NCBI RefSeq assembly: GCF_910592395.1
Contig: NC_088314.1
Coordinates: 18,201,998 to 18,265,997, forward strand
Direction: 5' to 3'
Length of the DNA stretch: 64,000 nucleotides
DNA from: Lineus longissimus
Taxonomy: Eukaryota > Nemertea > Pilidiophora > Heteronemertea > Lineidae
Shown here one piece after another: positions 36,385 through 48,456 of this stretch (the stretch's first letter is position 1; each line of letters starts with the position of its first letter). The position numbers and the translations under genes are program-made. Below the pieces are notes generated by a model, which was given only the letters and a program-made list of their open reading frames with translations, did no database searches and was not told the origin of the DNA.

Positions 36385-36804
36385 ACTCGGCCTATTACCA
36401 ACTCGGCCTACCAACTCGGCCTGGGCTATAAATCATTGATTTATTGGCAGAAGTTTTTCTTATAGTTTTTTGTTTTTTGTTGGTATATATAGGCCTCCTA
36501 TGTATGCATTCCTGTTGGAAATTTGAAGAAATTTCATTGGGATTTGAAGGAGAAATCCATGAAATAACGGCGGCGAGTGTGGAAAAGTCGCGGTAGCACT
36601 CAAAATGCACATTCATGACTGTGATTTCTTGGATTTCTCCTCCAAATCTTGATGAATTCTCTTCAAATTTCCACCAGGAATGAATGAATAGTAGGCCTAT
36701 ATGTATAGCAACATAAAAAAAAAATATAAGGAAAACTTATGCCAATAAACCAATGATTTATAGCCCAGGCCGAGTTGGTAGGCCGAGTTGGTAATAGGCC
36801 GAGT
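36385..36804. repeat. Foldback element, about 65-bp outer arms
   Basis: Left arm begins ACTCGGCCTATTACCAACTC. The right arm ends GAGTTGGTAATAGGCCGAGT. Pairing continues inward through TTTATTGGC and the TATAGGCC segments, so most of the 420 bp folds. Confidence 0.92.
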
Positions 36805-37416
36805 TGCCCCGTAATCAATCCTCCAGCTATACTGTGACCAATCTTTCTACGGTATAGTAAAATGTCTTAAAGTGAAAATTTTGGGCTTGTAAATCATAGT
36901 CATAAATTTGATCAACAATGGTAGGGGTTTTCATCTTCGTACTTTCAACTCCAGCCTTTCCCTAAACCCTTCACTCAGCCCGAGATAAGCCGACTATTCA
37001 GGGCTAGAACCTGAGCATTTCTGCATACCCGTTGATACACATCGGTGAAATAAGGCAAGAAGATGCCAATAAGCTGAGCCAAAACGTATTTCTTGGAAAA
37101 ATCTTTTCCGTTGATCAGCAATCTCTTGCACCAAAATACCTCTTACATGTCTCTAAAATGCTTATTTGCTACAAATCGGAAAATTCAAAGTTCCACTGAG
37201 ACTTGAGACAAGATCATTCCAGTTCAACGATTAAATCTAGCATTTAGTTAGAGATAAAAGTCTAAAAATCCACCTAAAATCTGAAATTTGACATCCCTGA
37301 AGTCTGAAATTCACCTGCCTAGAGTCATGCCAACTGCGGGGTTCGAACCAGGTACCTCCAGACTGCTAGCGAGTCTGAGCTACTAAACCACAATAACTCG
37401 ACAGTACCCCTATTGA

Positions 37417-40400
37417 TCAGCTCGTATTCTGTGACGAGAAACCGTGGCCCATTTGTTTATAATACTCCTTCTGAAGATCTTGCAGATTCTCCTCCAGCAT
37501 TTTCACCTCGTCAAGTTTATTAGCTTTACGGGCCTGTTTAATATATTCACGTATGATATTCATCTGTTGCACCATGGGATCCGAGTTACTGTGAGCCCGC
37601 TGGTTGACATCGGCCGGGATCCATCCCGAATCTCGCACAACACTCGAAGCGTCCTGGTCTAATATCGTCCTCGTCTGATCAGGTGTTAAAGAATTTTGTC
37701 GACGTTTTTCTCGCCCGTCTTTATCACGTGCGTCTTTCTCGCGTGCCTCAATGGCCGCTTGACGTTCAATCGCAATTTTACGCTGCACCTCTCGCTCGCG
37801 TTCATCTTGTAGTTTCTGCAGTTCGACTTCGCCAGGCAGTGATTGTAATGTCAACATATTATCATGCAGATAATGACTAGCGTATATTCGGATAAATTTT
37901 TGGAGCTGAACAACTTTTGGGTGTGGTTGTTCTTCGTGATTCATGCCAAGCCCCTGTATTCTTTTGCTGAAATTGGAAATTGAGATAAAGTAACTAAGCA
38001 GCCTCTGTAAGTAATATATCATTTGCCAAGCTTTACCTAATTTGGGCATATTTTCCAATGATTTCATTGTCTTGGAGTTAAACTTCTGTCTGTCAAGTCA
38101 AAGTTGGTCAAGGAAGCTAACTTAAGGAAAATTCTATACAAGTTTTTCAAAATTTGTCATCTCGCAGTTTGCCCACTTATTTTCTTGTGTACACAAATCA
38201 TGACTTAAACAATATACCCACTATCCAACCACTAACTTTTGAGAGCAGATGTTGTGAAACACTCAATTAGTTTTGCTAGGCCTTAACACTGTCGCAGCTG
38301 AGTAGTTTTGTCCCTTAGCCTCGTTACACACACACTAGGCTTTAATTCTACAATACTGAGTTAACTATGAAATAAGTATAAAGATTTAAAATTCAAAATT
38401 TGTTAATTCACCTGATCAAGTCAATATTGTCATATAATTTAATGAGTTTGTTCCTTGTGTTGGTCGCTTCCTGGAGGCTGTATGCATTCTCACCAGCGCT
38501 GGAATGGTAAGCAGAAGACGTCAACAAAACCATCAAGCTGAAAGGACTGGGGCTTTTTGAGACAACAGTGATAAGAATAAAGACAACAGATATGAATGTA
38601 GTTTTGGGACAAGTGATACATGTATGAATGTAGTTTTGGGACAGCAGATATGAAAGAAGTTTTAGGACAACAGATACATGTATGAATGTAGTTTTGGGAC
38701 AATAGACATGAATGTAGTTTTGGGACAAGAGATATGAATGTAGTTTTGGGACAACTGATACATGTATGAATGTAGTTTTGGGACAAGAGATATGAATGTA
38801 GTTTTGGGACAACAGATATGAATGTAGTTTTGGGACAACAGATATGAATGAAGTTTTGGGACAACAGATACATGTATGAATGTAGTTTTGGGACAACAGA
38901 TATGAATCAAGTTGTCTGATTTTAGCTCTCCTCTCAATATTGGCTATCTACAATACTTACTTCAGTGAATCGGCCATTTTCTTGAAATCGGGTAAGGAGA
39001 AGTCGGCTTCACACGTACACATCTTAAGTTTCTGAAAACAAATTTAGTTTCATTATTGCTGCCATTGCCAACTCGACCAGCGCCACCTCTCGTTAGAGCC
39101 AACGTTCATGCCTACTACATGCCAACACTTTCGTCATCTACAGACAAATGTTGTAACAAACGTTGCACCTGCCACAAATATAAACTTTCTCAAAAAATAA
39201 CATAAAAAATGATGAAAACACGAAATAAGATACAGTAGAACCTCCCATAGCGGACACCTCTCTATTAAGGACACTATTAAGGACACTAGATTTGGTCCCA
39301 AATTGGGTGTTTCCATAAAATTTGACCTGTCCTATTAGGACACCTTTCTATTAAGGACAGCACTTGTCAGTCCCGAGGATGTCCTTAATAGAGAGGTTCT
39401 ACTGTATATTGAAGTTGCCTCACTGGGATACGAACCACAGTCATATACTGTGTAGACGCTATCCAGCCAGTTGAAGGGTGTCTGTACAAAAGGCCTATCA
39501 TACGTTTTATAGGCCTTGTGGAACAGACACACCAAAATCGGCATATTAGCGTCTCCACAGTATATAAGAATTAGGCCTACAGAAAAATGCCTACATCATA
39601 AAGATCCATGATCACTGGGCGCGTATTCCTGCTCTCGACCTGTTTGTCTCTTCTCTCGAGCAGAGCACGACAGTCCCAACACGTGCGTATGTGTGGATCA
39701 CCTTCTGGGTTGACCATGGAGTTGAGACTCGAGTTGCTTCCCGACCGCCGAAGGAAGCCCACGCCCTCGCTCTCAAACTGAAAAGCTGGATTCGTCAATT
39801 TTTCTGAAATCCAAAAAGACAGACTTGATTTATTTGGATATTTTGTGCAAATTTCAGGGTCTTTTAATCATCATCATCAATTCATCATCATCATCATTCC
39901 CTTAAGTACACTAAATCTCTAACAGGGTTTTGTGGGGGGGGAGGTTTCAAGTCCAAATAAAAATGTCAACATGTTTTGAGTCGAGAACTTGTTCCGTTGT
40001 AGGTGAGATCCAATTGAAATTAACAACACACTGCTTACTATGAACAGTATTAACATCAAGATTTCAGGTGGAGCTCAAATTCAACCCAAAAAATCAGACA
40101 AAGTGCCTCAGGTTAGGGACAACATTTTAGCTCCGTTTAGTCTCAATTTCAGTACAGAAATCCACCAGTGGGGTGTCATTTCCCTGCCTACTCACTTGCA
40201 AACGTAAAAGGCAGAAACTCTGAACACTTATTGCACATAATTCCCCCACAAAGACGACAGTGATGACGGCGTCGAGTCAATGTAAACGCCTTGCCGCAGG
40301 TCGGGCATAGATTCACATCGGCATCTGGTGCCCATGGCACAATCTTTTGTTCGTACACTGGAAGGTAAAAATTAGAGAAATATACACTGGAGGAATGAAA

Positions 40401-41527
40401 AAAATGTATCAAGCTGCCTTGACTTGCTAAGAGGCTTTATACTTTTTCTGGTCACTGCAAAAAATGTCTCAAAAAATTTCCCATTTTCTATTTGTGATCG
40501 AGCCACCAGGTTCCATGGCCTGGAAGACCTCCCCTAAAACAGATGATGTCATACACAGAACTTTGTCATTCTTTTGGAACGGGATACCAAAACCCTCACT
40601 ATCAATGCACACACTCCTATATGCAAGTCATCATTTAAGACGTGTGCTGAAGAGTTTAAACATGGCTGACCACATACCTCTTCTTTTCCTCTCTTCAGAT
40701 GGCGCATCTGATGACAAGAGTTTATCTAACCGAATCAGGAGCTTGTTCGTCTCCACAACAAATCGGTCTATTCTTGAATCTCGTATATGCTTGAACACAT
40801 CAGTGTGCGATTTGATAGCACCTGAAGGCAGAAGATACATGCATGTAAACAAATTATAAGAGAGGTCAAATTGAAAGGAAACAACTAATTTGGGACCAGA
40901 ACGAGTGTCCTTAATAGAGAGGTGTCCACTGAGGGAGGTTCCATCTTTGTCCCAACAAGTCTTTGTCTTTTTTTTGATCCACCCTGTATATTCATTTTCT
41001 TGCGACTCACCAAGCTCCTGAGGCTCCCAAAGGGTGGGGTCAATTCCACCAGCGTCCACAGACCTCTGTCTGATTGGCAAAGACTTGGCAACCTCCCCGC
41101 CATAGGCCCCAAATTGTTCCTCTTCCTCATCTAAACCTAATATCTTCTTCTTGGCTTTTCCGAAAAGATCTGCGGCGAAAAAGTTATCAATAGATAAATT
41201 GAATACGTTATGTTATATCACCATGGCGCTACCGACGTACATAAAGTTGAAAGAGACGTCACTCACTGACACAACGAATGACGCGACATGATAGGCCCCC
41301 ATAATGAGGCATAACGAGTCACAATATCAGAGGTCAGTTGAGCTTATGAATATTATCTTCCCACTGCCTTATAATAGTCGAGACGTTATACCTTTCAACT
41401 GTTGTAATACGGCTTTGTCTTCTGTGCTGTGAGCCTCCTCAAAGTGTTGCTGAAGCTGAGCGACTGTGCCAAGATCTTTCATGCATATTGGACAGAGGAA
41501 GCCCTCCCGTATGACAACGTCAGACAT
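37417..41527 (-). CDS. RBSN: Rabenosyn-5, short form (FYVE Rab effector)
   Basis: Eight coding exons on the minus strand: 41392-41527, 41011-41169, 40678-40821, 40196-40357, 39595-39803, 38961-39031, 38412-38498, 37417-37966. They total 1518 nt, 505 aa, all in phase. Order: an N-terminal C2H2 finger (REGFLCPICMKDLGTVAQ with a distal H..H), a WEPQEL motif, a FYVE zinc finger binding PI3P (CPTCGKAFTLTRRRHHCRLC with IMCNKCSEF, completed by CWDC in the next exon), the SLNAGENAYSL helix, a charged coiled coil, and a C-terminal Rab-binding helix pair (MVQQMNIIREYIKQARKANK). Rabenosyn-5 acts on early endosomes with VPS45 and Rab4/Rab5 in recycling. The human protein is 784 aa with five NPF motifs and a second Rab-binding domain. 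This model has no NPF and one such domain. An AG just upstream of the ATG (exon edge 41544) suggests a separate noncoding first exon. Confidence 0.94.
38575..38905 (-). repeat. Minisatellite in RBSN intron 6, about 27-bp unit
   Basis: About thirteen copies of a unit containing ATATGAATGTAGTTTTGGGA, some extended by ACATGTATG. It lies between RBSN exons 38412-38498 and 38961-39031. Long open frames with repeated SQNYIHI are artefacts of the repeat. Confidence 0.9.
39231..39407. repeat. GAACCTC MITE copy in RBSN intron 5
   Basis: Starts TACAGTAGAACCTCCCATAG and ends AGAGGTTCTACTGTA, 177 bp with both ends intact. Confidence 0.88.
40857..40943. repeat. GAACCTC MITE, half copy in RBSN intron 2
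   Basis: Only the right half is present, with TTTGGGACCAGAACGAGTGT and GGGAGGTTCCAT. Confidence 0.75.
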
Positions 41528-41691
41528 TTCTCTGGTGGGCTAATCTGGAAGCGATGATGAAAGGTTAAAAAAAAAGAATGCTAAAATTATGGAACAAAGC
41601 AAAAATCTTGAATCTTCTTTCCTGATACGACACTTCGGAACTTCGGGGATTTGACGATGGTAGGGTTTGCGCATAACCAACATTACCTCAA

Positions 41692-41800
41692 ATGCACATC
41701 TCCATCAAAGAAAACACTGCGTTGCACACCTGATATCTATAATTTTGAGTTGAGCGCAACGCAGTGTTTTCTTTGAAGGAGATATGCGTTAGAGGTCATA
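41692..41800. repeat. Foldback upstream of RBSN
   Basis: Arms contain AAGAAAACACTGCGTTGC and GCAACGCAGTGTTTTCTT, with weaker flanking pairing. It lies about 165 bp from the RBSN start codon, probably in the 5'UTR intron. Confidence 0.88.
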
Positions 41801-42309
41801 ACTCGTATCAGTTAATGAGTTATGTGAGTGCATCGGCCATCGATCGTCATCCGGGAAGTTCTGAAGTGTTCGTGTTGTATTTTTGACAATCTTTTCATTT
41901 ACGACGAGCGTTTGATCAGAATTCAAACTTAGGGCGACGAGAGTCAGTTAAAATAATGATATTGACAGTGCTTCAGACACTCTGACACATGCATCACTCG
42001 TAACACAGACTTGAGATATGTCACTGCAAGATCCAATCCATCAAAAACCAAAAAAGGTGTTATCGATCTCAAACAGTTTTAGGTTTGTTTTGGCACAAGT
42101 GCGACATTTAGCTCACACTAATTTCAGTTTTATCGATTCTTGATACATTATTCATTACCTTGATTGCGTTATAACATTGATAGGCGTAAATTTGGAGGTG
42201 TAAGGCGGCCAACAATTCGATAATTATCGAAAAAGTCCATCCCAAATCGCCATCTTTGATACACCCACATCCTGCGAGGTGGCGCTTTCGAGTCGGGGTC
42301 AAGGTCAGT

Positions 42310-42658
42310 GCGATTTGTTACATCCTCGATGTACACATCGAGGGATGTCGGAGAGTTCAGTTAGTTCATAACGCGGCAAATACGAATGTGCATGTGTGGA
42401 CCGGTTAATTACTGGGAGGTTTTTAGACATTTAAAAAACAAAGTGGTTATTTCCACGACTTCTTCGCGGATGCAATCCCGAAAATGACGTTCCGTCCACG
42501 ACAATTTTCATCCAAACAAATCGATTCAGTCCCCAGCGGGTTTTTATTGACTCGTATTTCCCGCGTAAGGAACTGATGACCTACTGGTGGCGTCACCTGT
42601 TATTACTAGAAGAACTCCGACATCCTTCGATGTGCACATCGAGGATGTGACAAATCGC
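42310..42658. repeat. TIR element with palindromic ends
   Basis: Left arm GCGATTTGTTACATCCTCGA, right arm TCGAGGATGTGACAAATCGC. Each arm also contains a self-complementary CCTCGATGTACACATCGAGG-like core. Confidence 0.88.
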
Positions 42659-42939
42659 GCCAGGTGTAGGCAAGTTGGCATTTCCGAATTTTTCGTTCAC
42701 AAAAACCTCGATTCCTGCTTATGACATTGTTGATATTCGCCGATTCCTATTTCATATAATCTTCCACAAACAGAGAATCAATATTCATAAGAACTGACAG
42801 CATGGACTGTTTTAGTGAGTTGAAATTCACTCTTTATGTTGTTTATATACATACGTCATACATGCACTGACTGTACAGTGTACATTACACATGTCGGATG
42901 TATGACTATGTATTGTTAATTTTATATGCATGTGTTCTG

Positions 42940-44753
42940 TACGGTGGCCCATAGAGGACATGCGTTTATTTTCAATAATATGAGGAAGGCTCAGGCCTTG
43001 ATAGGGAGCTCTTCGCTAATAGGGCTGGTGAGCGAGAAGACTCGGGGGGGGGGGGGATATAGTTAGGATGATGCCATCATGGCAGTTGAGTTGACCGAAG
43101 AAGCAGTTGGCTAGCACACAATGTCAATGATGGCGAGTAGTTGGTGGTTGGGAGAGGGGGGGATATAGTTAGGATGATGCCATCATGGCAGTTGACCCAA
43201 TAGATGCTGTCGCAGTATAGAAAATAGGTGGGGGAATGTGGGAAACTAAACACAACAGGAGAAGGATAGGTATTTTTGCCCGGAGATAAGCATAATAATC
43301 CCATGACCCAACTGTAGGATTTGAATTCAAAAGGTCTTAGCCGACCCCTGTCCTGAATAGTTTGAGGTCTCACTAGCCAGTGGTGATCAGGTGTTAAGGT
43401 TGTCTCATGCATTGTGCTACATCCGTCTATGCATGACTGTATGTCTAGACGACGTTGAAACTTGGTCAGATGTATTCTGCAAGAGACAGGCTATTCAGAA
43501 ATGTATAGGTTTGTGTGAGAGTAAGGTACTGCCAAGTCTACAGCCGCTGGAACAGGGGTATGCATGAAATGACGTCAGGTCATTTTTGGAGGCACGTAGG
43601 CCTGGCCTCCTCACAGGCTAGTGAGACCTGAGCGTAGCGCGTGCGTTTGAGTTAGTGCGCATGCGCTTTCTTCGGAAAATTGAAATGTTGTGGACGAGTG
43701 GTTTCAGGGTTTTAAGGTAGGATGTTGTCATGGAAACGGGGAAATAGACATTGAGACCAATGTACTTTCAAGATTATTGCATTATAAATGGAACCAGACC
43801 GTCGACATCTTGCCACACCCCATGATATTAACGAAATCGTCGTCGAAACGGGCAGCCCCGGATCGATCATGTTGGTGCGCATGCGTACAACGGAAAAGTT
43901 AGCAGACGGAAAATCTTTTGCGGAATTTTGCCAGTTCAAAGCATGATTTCTTCGCGGAAAGAGAAAAATAATCTCTGGCAGCGATGCAGATTGTTGTTTA
44001 ATGCATTTCGATTCGCCCCAGGGTATCGTCGCACTTTGATTCGGCCCTGTTTTGACGAAATCTCCAACGGAACAGCGGCTAGTCTGCGTAAACATCATCG
44101 CGTCCCGCTGAATTGTTTTGGAAAAAGAAAATCTCTCCCCAGGTAAATTGCTGTGCATTAGCGTATACGATTCGCGTGCAAAAATGTCACCTGGGTGTGG
44201 AGGTTTTCTGGTTCCGGGTCAAGTTTTTTTCGTTGACGGTATACACGCACTCTCTAACCATTTAGCTCGCTCGAGAGCTCCCTATAATAGAAAATTTTTC
44301 TTTTTATAATGCGTTTTTTTTCTCTCGAATTACAACCGCCGTCGGATTTATTTCTCACTGCCGAAAAAATAATTTCCACCGCCGGGTAAAAAATAATAAT
44401 TCCCACCACCACCAAAGAAAATAATATCGACCGCGGTGGAAATAATATCCACCGCGGGAGCTAATTCGTTATTGACACCGGGTGGATATTATTTCCCACC
44501 GCAGTGGATATTATTTCCACCGCGGTCGATATTAATTTCCACCGCGTTCGATATTAATTTCCACCGCGGTCGATATTAATTTCCACCGCGTTGGTGGGAA
44601 TTATTATTTTTTACCCGGCGGTGGAAGTTATTTTTTCGGCGGTGAGAAATAAATCCGACGGCGGTTGTAATTCGAGAGAAAAAAAACGCATTGTAAAAAG
44701 AAAAATTTTCTATTATATTGAAAATAAACGCATGTCCTCTATGGGCCACCGTA
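42940..44753. mobile_element. Inner TIR element with giant hairpin
   Basis: Inverted ends TACGGTGGCCCATAGAGGAC and GTCCTCTATGGGCCACCGTA extend to about 38 bp. They are flanked by the 6-bp direct repeat GTTCTG (42934-42939 and 44754-44759). The right third is a 435-bp hairpin (44283-44717). No transposase frame is recognised. Confidence 0.85.
44283..44717. repeat. Giant hairpin, about 200-bp arms
   Basis: The left arm runs from TATAATAGAAAATTTTTC and the right arm ends GAAAAATTTTCTATTATA. The middle consists of repeated TCCACCGCGGTCGATATTA words, themselves partly palindromic. Confidence 0.92.
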
Positions 44754-45062
44754 GTTCTGCGCTAATTACCGGTTAGCGCCGTCTTAAGATTGCGCTGCGC
44801 ATTCTTAGGATCGTTTAATTGCGCGGCAATCTCGAGATCGCGCAAGGGTGGGCGTGCACTTTTTGCCGATTGTGCATTTTAGGGATGATGATACTTTTAC
44901 AATACATGTTCATGATGTTTGGCTTTGCATTGGTAGCTTTATTTTTCACCTAAGTTTTTGCTACACCAACAGTCACATGACTGTCATGTGACTGTCTATG
45001 GGATGTTGAAAGTAAATTAATTCAATCCCGGCCAAAGTTGACTGTCTAATGGTATTTGGTTC

Positions 45063-45255
45063 CTCAGTTGTATTGTCTTGAAGTGCCAGGCCCTGCACCT
45101 TGGTCTCTTTCGTCGGACTTGCTCTCCACCACGTATTCATCGATGTCTTCTTCGTCCACTATCTTCACGTTCGCTCCTAGGATGAATGATGGCTGTGGCT
45201 GCTGTCCGAATACAACGGTGTATGGGGTCTGTTTGATAGCCTCTAGTATACTAGT
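45063..45255 (-). pseudogene. Integrase-like transposon fragment
   Basis: The minus-strand translation reads LEAIKQTPYTVVFGQQPQPS, then an acidic tail ending TSRQYN and a stop. The TPY.VVFG motif is the well-known C-terminal end of Gypsy/Ginger/KRBA2-type integrase domains. Only this end is present, inside the 42924-46512 element. Confidence 0.6.
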
Positions 45256-46512
45256 ATGAACATATCAATGGCGATCAGGTTCTGTCGTTTGTTCTAGCGA
45301 ACATTTACAATACATTTCCTGAAGTATACAAATACCTTGACTTCTAATGACTCGAGAAAGAAATTATCAGGAATAAGAATTGAATCAAGTTAGCAAAATG
45401 AACACCTCCACAATAATACCTCAATGGGCTCAAAGATAAAGGAGATGTATAGTAAGGCATTTTATCTTCTGTTTCGTAATATTGGCCTCTCGCATGATCT
45501 CACTATGACACTATAGCCGCACTTACACCACCTGAAAATGGACCACCAATCTTGGTTCGGGAACCAATGCCGCACCATCGAAAATCCACCAAGCGCTTAC
45601 ACCAGCGCTGCAGCTAGTTATAAAATCCGGCTACAGATGGCGCGCAAACAATAAATTGCATGCGCAGAAAGCGCCATTTCGAAAGCGCCGCCTGGAGCCG
45701 AACCATCTAACTAGCCAATTGCCGATCCATTTGCGCGTACACCACGACAAAGCCGAGCTTTTAACAAGCCGGGCGAATTTGGACCATCAAGCTTGGTGGG
45801 ACAAATTCGCTCGGCAATTTGTATCGGCAATGGATTGCCGAACCAATTTGTCGCTGCAATGTGGTGGTGTAAGTGCAATTGGTCCACTAATATTTCGTGG
45901 TCTAAGCGCAGCTAATGACACAATATTTACTGACCATCATCTCAGAAGCCTAATTAGCAGTGCTAATTAAGGCGACCATGCCTTTGTCTTTGATATTGTG
46001 AACAGATCTCACTATGACACTTTGACCAATATTTACTGACCATCATCTCAAATCCAACAATAAATCCCTGAACAATCATTGAACAATATGGTAGAACGAA
46101 TTCTACTACTAGTAATACGTAGGGGACACCATTTTCTTTCACACCAAGTTTCCCGTCCTCATTTTCTTTCATTCTGTCCCTTATACAATAAAACATTGCA
46201 GAAGTTGATGTTACTTTTCAGAATTCAAGCCCATGATCCGTGCAGAAGATTATTGTTGGAATGGCAACCCATATTTGTTATTTCACATATTTCATCATAA
46301 TTTATGCAGTTTGATGTTGCAAATTCTCGGAGAGAACATAAACTCAGTTGTATTATTTGCAGGACAACATCTCACATTGGCTCATGCAACACACACACGA
46401 CCCCAACACCCTTGCGCGATCTCGAGATTGCCGCGCAATTATAGGATCCTAAGAATGCGCAGCGCAATCTTAAGATAGCACAGATCGGTAAAATGCGCGG
46501 AACACATGCATG

Positions 46513-47042
46513 CCTGTCATGTACATCAATCATGCATGGCATACACACTTCTGTGAGACTAGATGGCTTCACTGACCGTTTACTTCTATGGTGTAGCATA
46601 TTAAAAGAGGATCATATGGAGGCTCCATACGCCCAGCCCTAGGCTACGGGCCTAGGCCTAGACTACCAAGCAATCAACCATTGACTATAATCTATAAATA
46701 ACTGTCACGACAGAAGGCACAGCAAGCTGTTCATTTGTGTCATCAGTCATAGCATTACTCCAAATGACATTTCAACAATAGATCTACATGTCATAATTAT
46801 TCATTCATTGTCGCGGTGGAATGTGGAAGTATGATGATAATAACAATGAGTTGTTGGCTATGTTGAAATGAATCAATCCTTATTCTCCAAAAGATTACTA
46901 TTCCTGTTTTTCAGTCAATTCAGATGTTTTTTTTTACTACATTTACATGTATGTATGTTCTTTTATAACTAACTCTAGGCCTTTTAGTTGTTGGGTTCTG
47001 GGCAAAAAGGGAATTGTTATCTCTTGCATCATGACTTCCCTG
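46513..47042. other. Spacer, nothing recognised
   Basis: AT-rich sequence between two TIR elements. No coding, RNA or repeat signal that I can support. Confidence 0.4.
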
Positions 47043-47273
47043 TGGTTGTCCCGGCTGTTATAAAACGCGGATTCCGCGGAAATCCGCGGAAAAATCACAA
47101 AGCCGCCAGTAAATACGCGCATAATATTTAATGATAATTATATTATACAAATAACAACATAAATCATAAATCGGAGGCAAGAACTACCAGTTATCTGCAC
47201 ATTTCATCAGTCAGATTTTAATCCTCTGGAGCGCCATTCATGCCATTCCGATCGACTCTTCCCTCTTGCTTTT

Positions 47274-47325
47274 TAGCTCACCTCTTAGCAGAGGTGAGCT
47301 TATCCCATACCGTGGCGTCCGTCGT

Positions 47326-47417
<92 letters not shown>

Positions 47418-48456
47418 CGTCGTCCGTTAGCAGGGCACGTTTCGTAACTGTTAGAGCTATTGAGTTGAAACTTGGCACACATGTACCCTTATGTAATGAC
47501 ACCTGGGAGACCAAGTTTCGGTCCGATTCGTTTCATGGTTTGGCCACCAGGGGGACAAACGTTAAAAGTGAAAATATGCAATATCTCCCTTAATAGTAGT
47601 CGGGAAATTTTGAAAAAAATATGGTAGGTACTTCTAGCAAAGGTGCATCATATATCCTCCGGGTTTTTGATTTGACCTCCTTTTCAAGGTCACAGAGGTC
47701 AAATGGTGTAAATTAGCCGTTAGGATGTAACGATGGCACGTTTCTAAACTGCAATGACTATTGATACCAAATTTGGTACACATTTACCCCTTAGTCAGGT
47801 GATCTCAGGGACCAAAGTTTGGTCCAATATGATTCACCACTTGACCACCAGGGGGCAAAATCCAAAAACCTTAAAAATGTGATTATTCCTTAACTTCTTG
47901 CCCGATTGCCACCAATTTGATATCATGGGTACATCTAACCACCATACAGTATATGTCACACAGGTTTTTAATTTGACCTTCTTGTCAAGGTCACAGAGGT
48001 CAAATGGCGTAAATTCGCCGTCAGGCCGTAACTATGGCACGTTTTTTAACTGCAATGACTATTGATCACAAATTAAGTACACATGTACCCCTTGGTCAGG
48101 TGATCTCAGGTACCGAAGTTTGGTGCGATCTGATTTGCCGTTTGGCCTCCAGGGAGGGGGCCAAATCCTAAATTCTTCAAAATGCCATTATTCCTAGTAA
48201 TGACTTGCCCGATTGGCACCAATTTTATGTCATAGGTACATCTAATTCTAACAACCATTCAATGTGTCACCCGGGTCTTCTTTGATTTGACCTACTTTTC
48301 AAGGTCACAGAGGTCGAATGTACTGTAAATTGGCCATTTTGGGGAAATTGTAATTGCTTGGACCTACATCAAACCTAACACTACATGACACAAGACCATG
48401 CTCTTTGTCCATCTTTCCTCCACATGAGGTGAGCACAATGGCCCTGGCCATTTCAT
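47274..48456 (+). mobile_element. 1.2-kb dispersed element copy B (empty site for the MITE)
   Basis: Nearly identical to 12961-14276 but lacking the 200-bp MITE and with a GTC microsatellite about 69 bp longer. It sits inside the TIR element 47052-48962. Confidence 0.9.
47325..47419 (+). repeat. (GTC)n microsatellite
   Basis: About 30 GTC units. The poly-Arg and poly-Thr frames here are repeat artefacts. Confidence 0.95.

Larger units (their letters stand above)
34077..37416. other. Repeat-rich spacer downstream of RBSN
   Basis: No coding exon supported on either strand. The interval holds several TIR and foldback elements (listed separately) and a SINE-like fragment around 35937-36070 carrying TCTCAAAGCGCTTTACA. 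The RBSN 3'UTR must extend into it from the right. Confidence 0.5.
42924..46512. mobile_element. Composite TIR element (outer), with integrase remnant
   Basis: The right terminus at 46409-46512, reverse complemented, matches a left terminus split between 42924-42939 and 44754-44853. Shared blocks are TGCATGTGTTC, CTTAAGATTGCGCTGCGCAT and GCGGCAATCTCGAGAT. The split is caused by the element at 42940-44753. About 1.8 kb of outer element remains and contains a minus-strand integrase-like remnant. It may be a Ginger-type DNA transposon relic (inferred). Confidence 0.72.

Noticed and set aside
38408-38937. SQNYIHI repeat protein on the minus strand
   Set aside because: Minisatellite in an RBSN intron; only 38412-38498 at its edge is real coding sequence.
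43712-44158. 148-codon minus-strand frame
   Set aside because: No recognisable motif; lies inside a TIR element and ends near its hairpin. Probably chance.
47240-47593. Poly-Arg protein
   Set aside because: Frame through a (GTC)n microsatellite within a mobile element.
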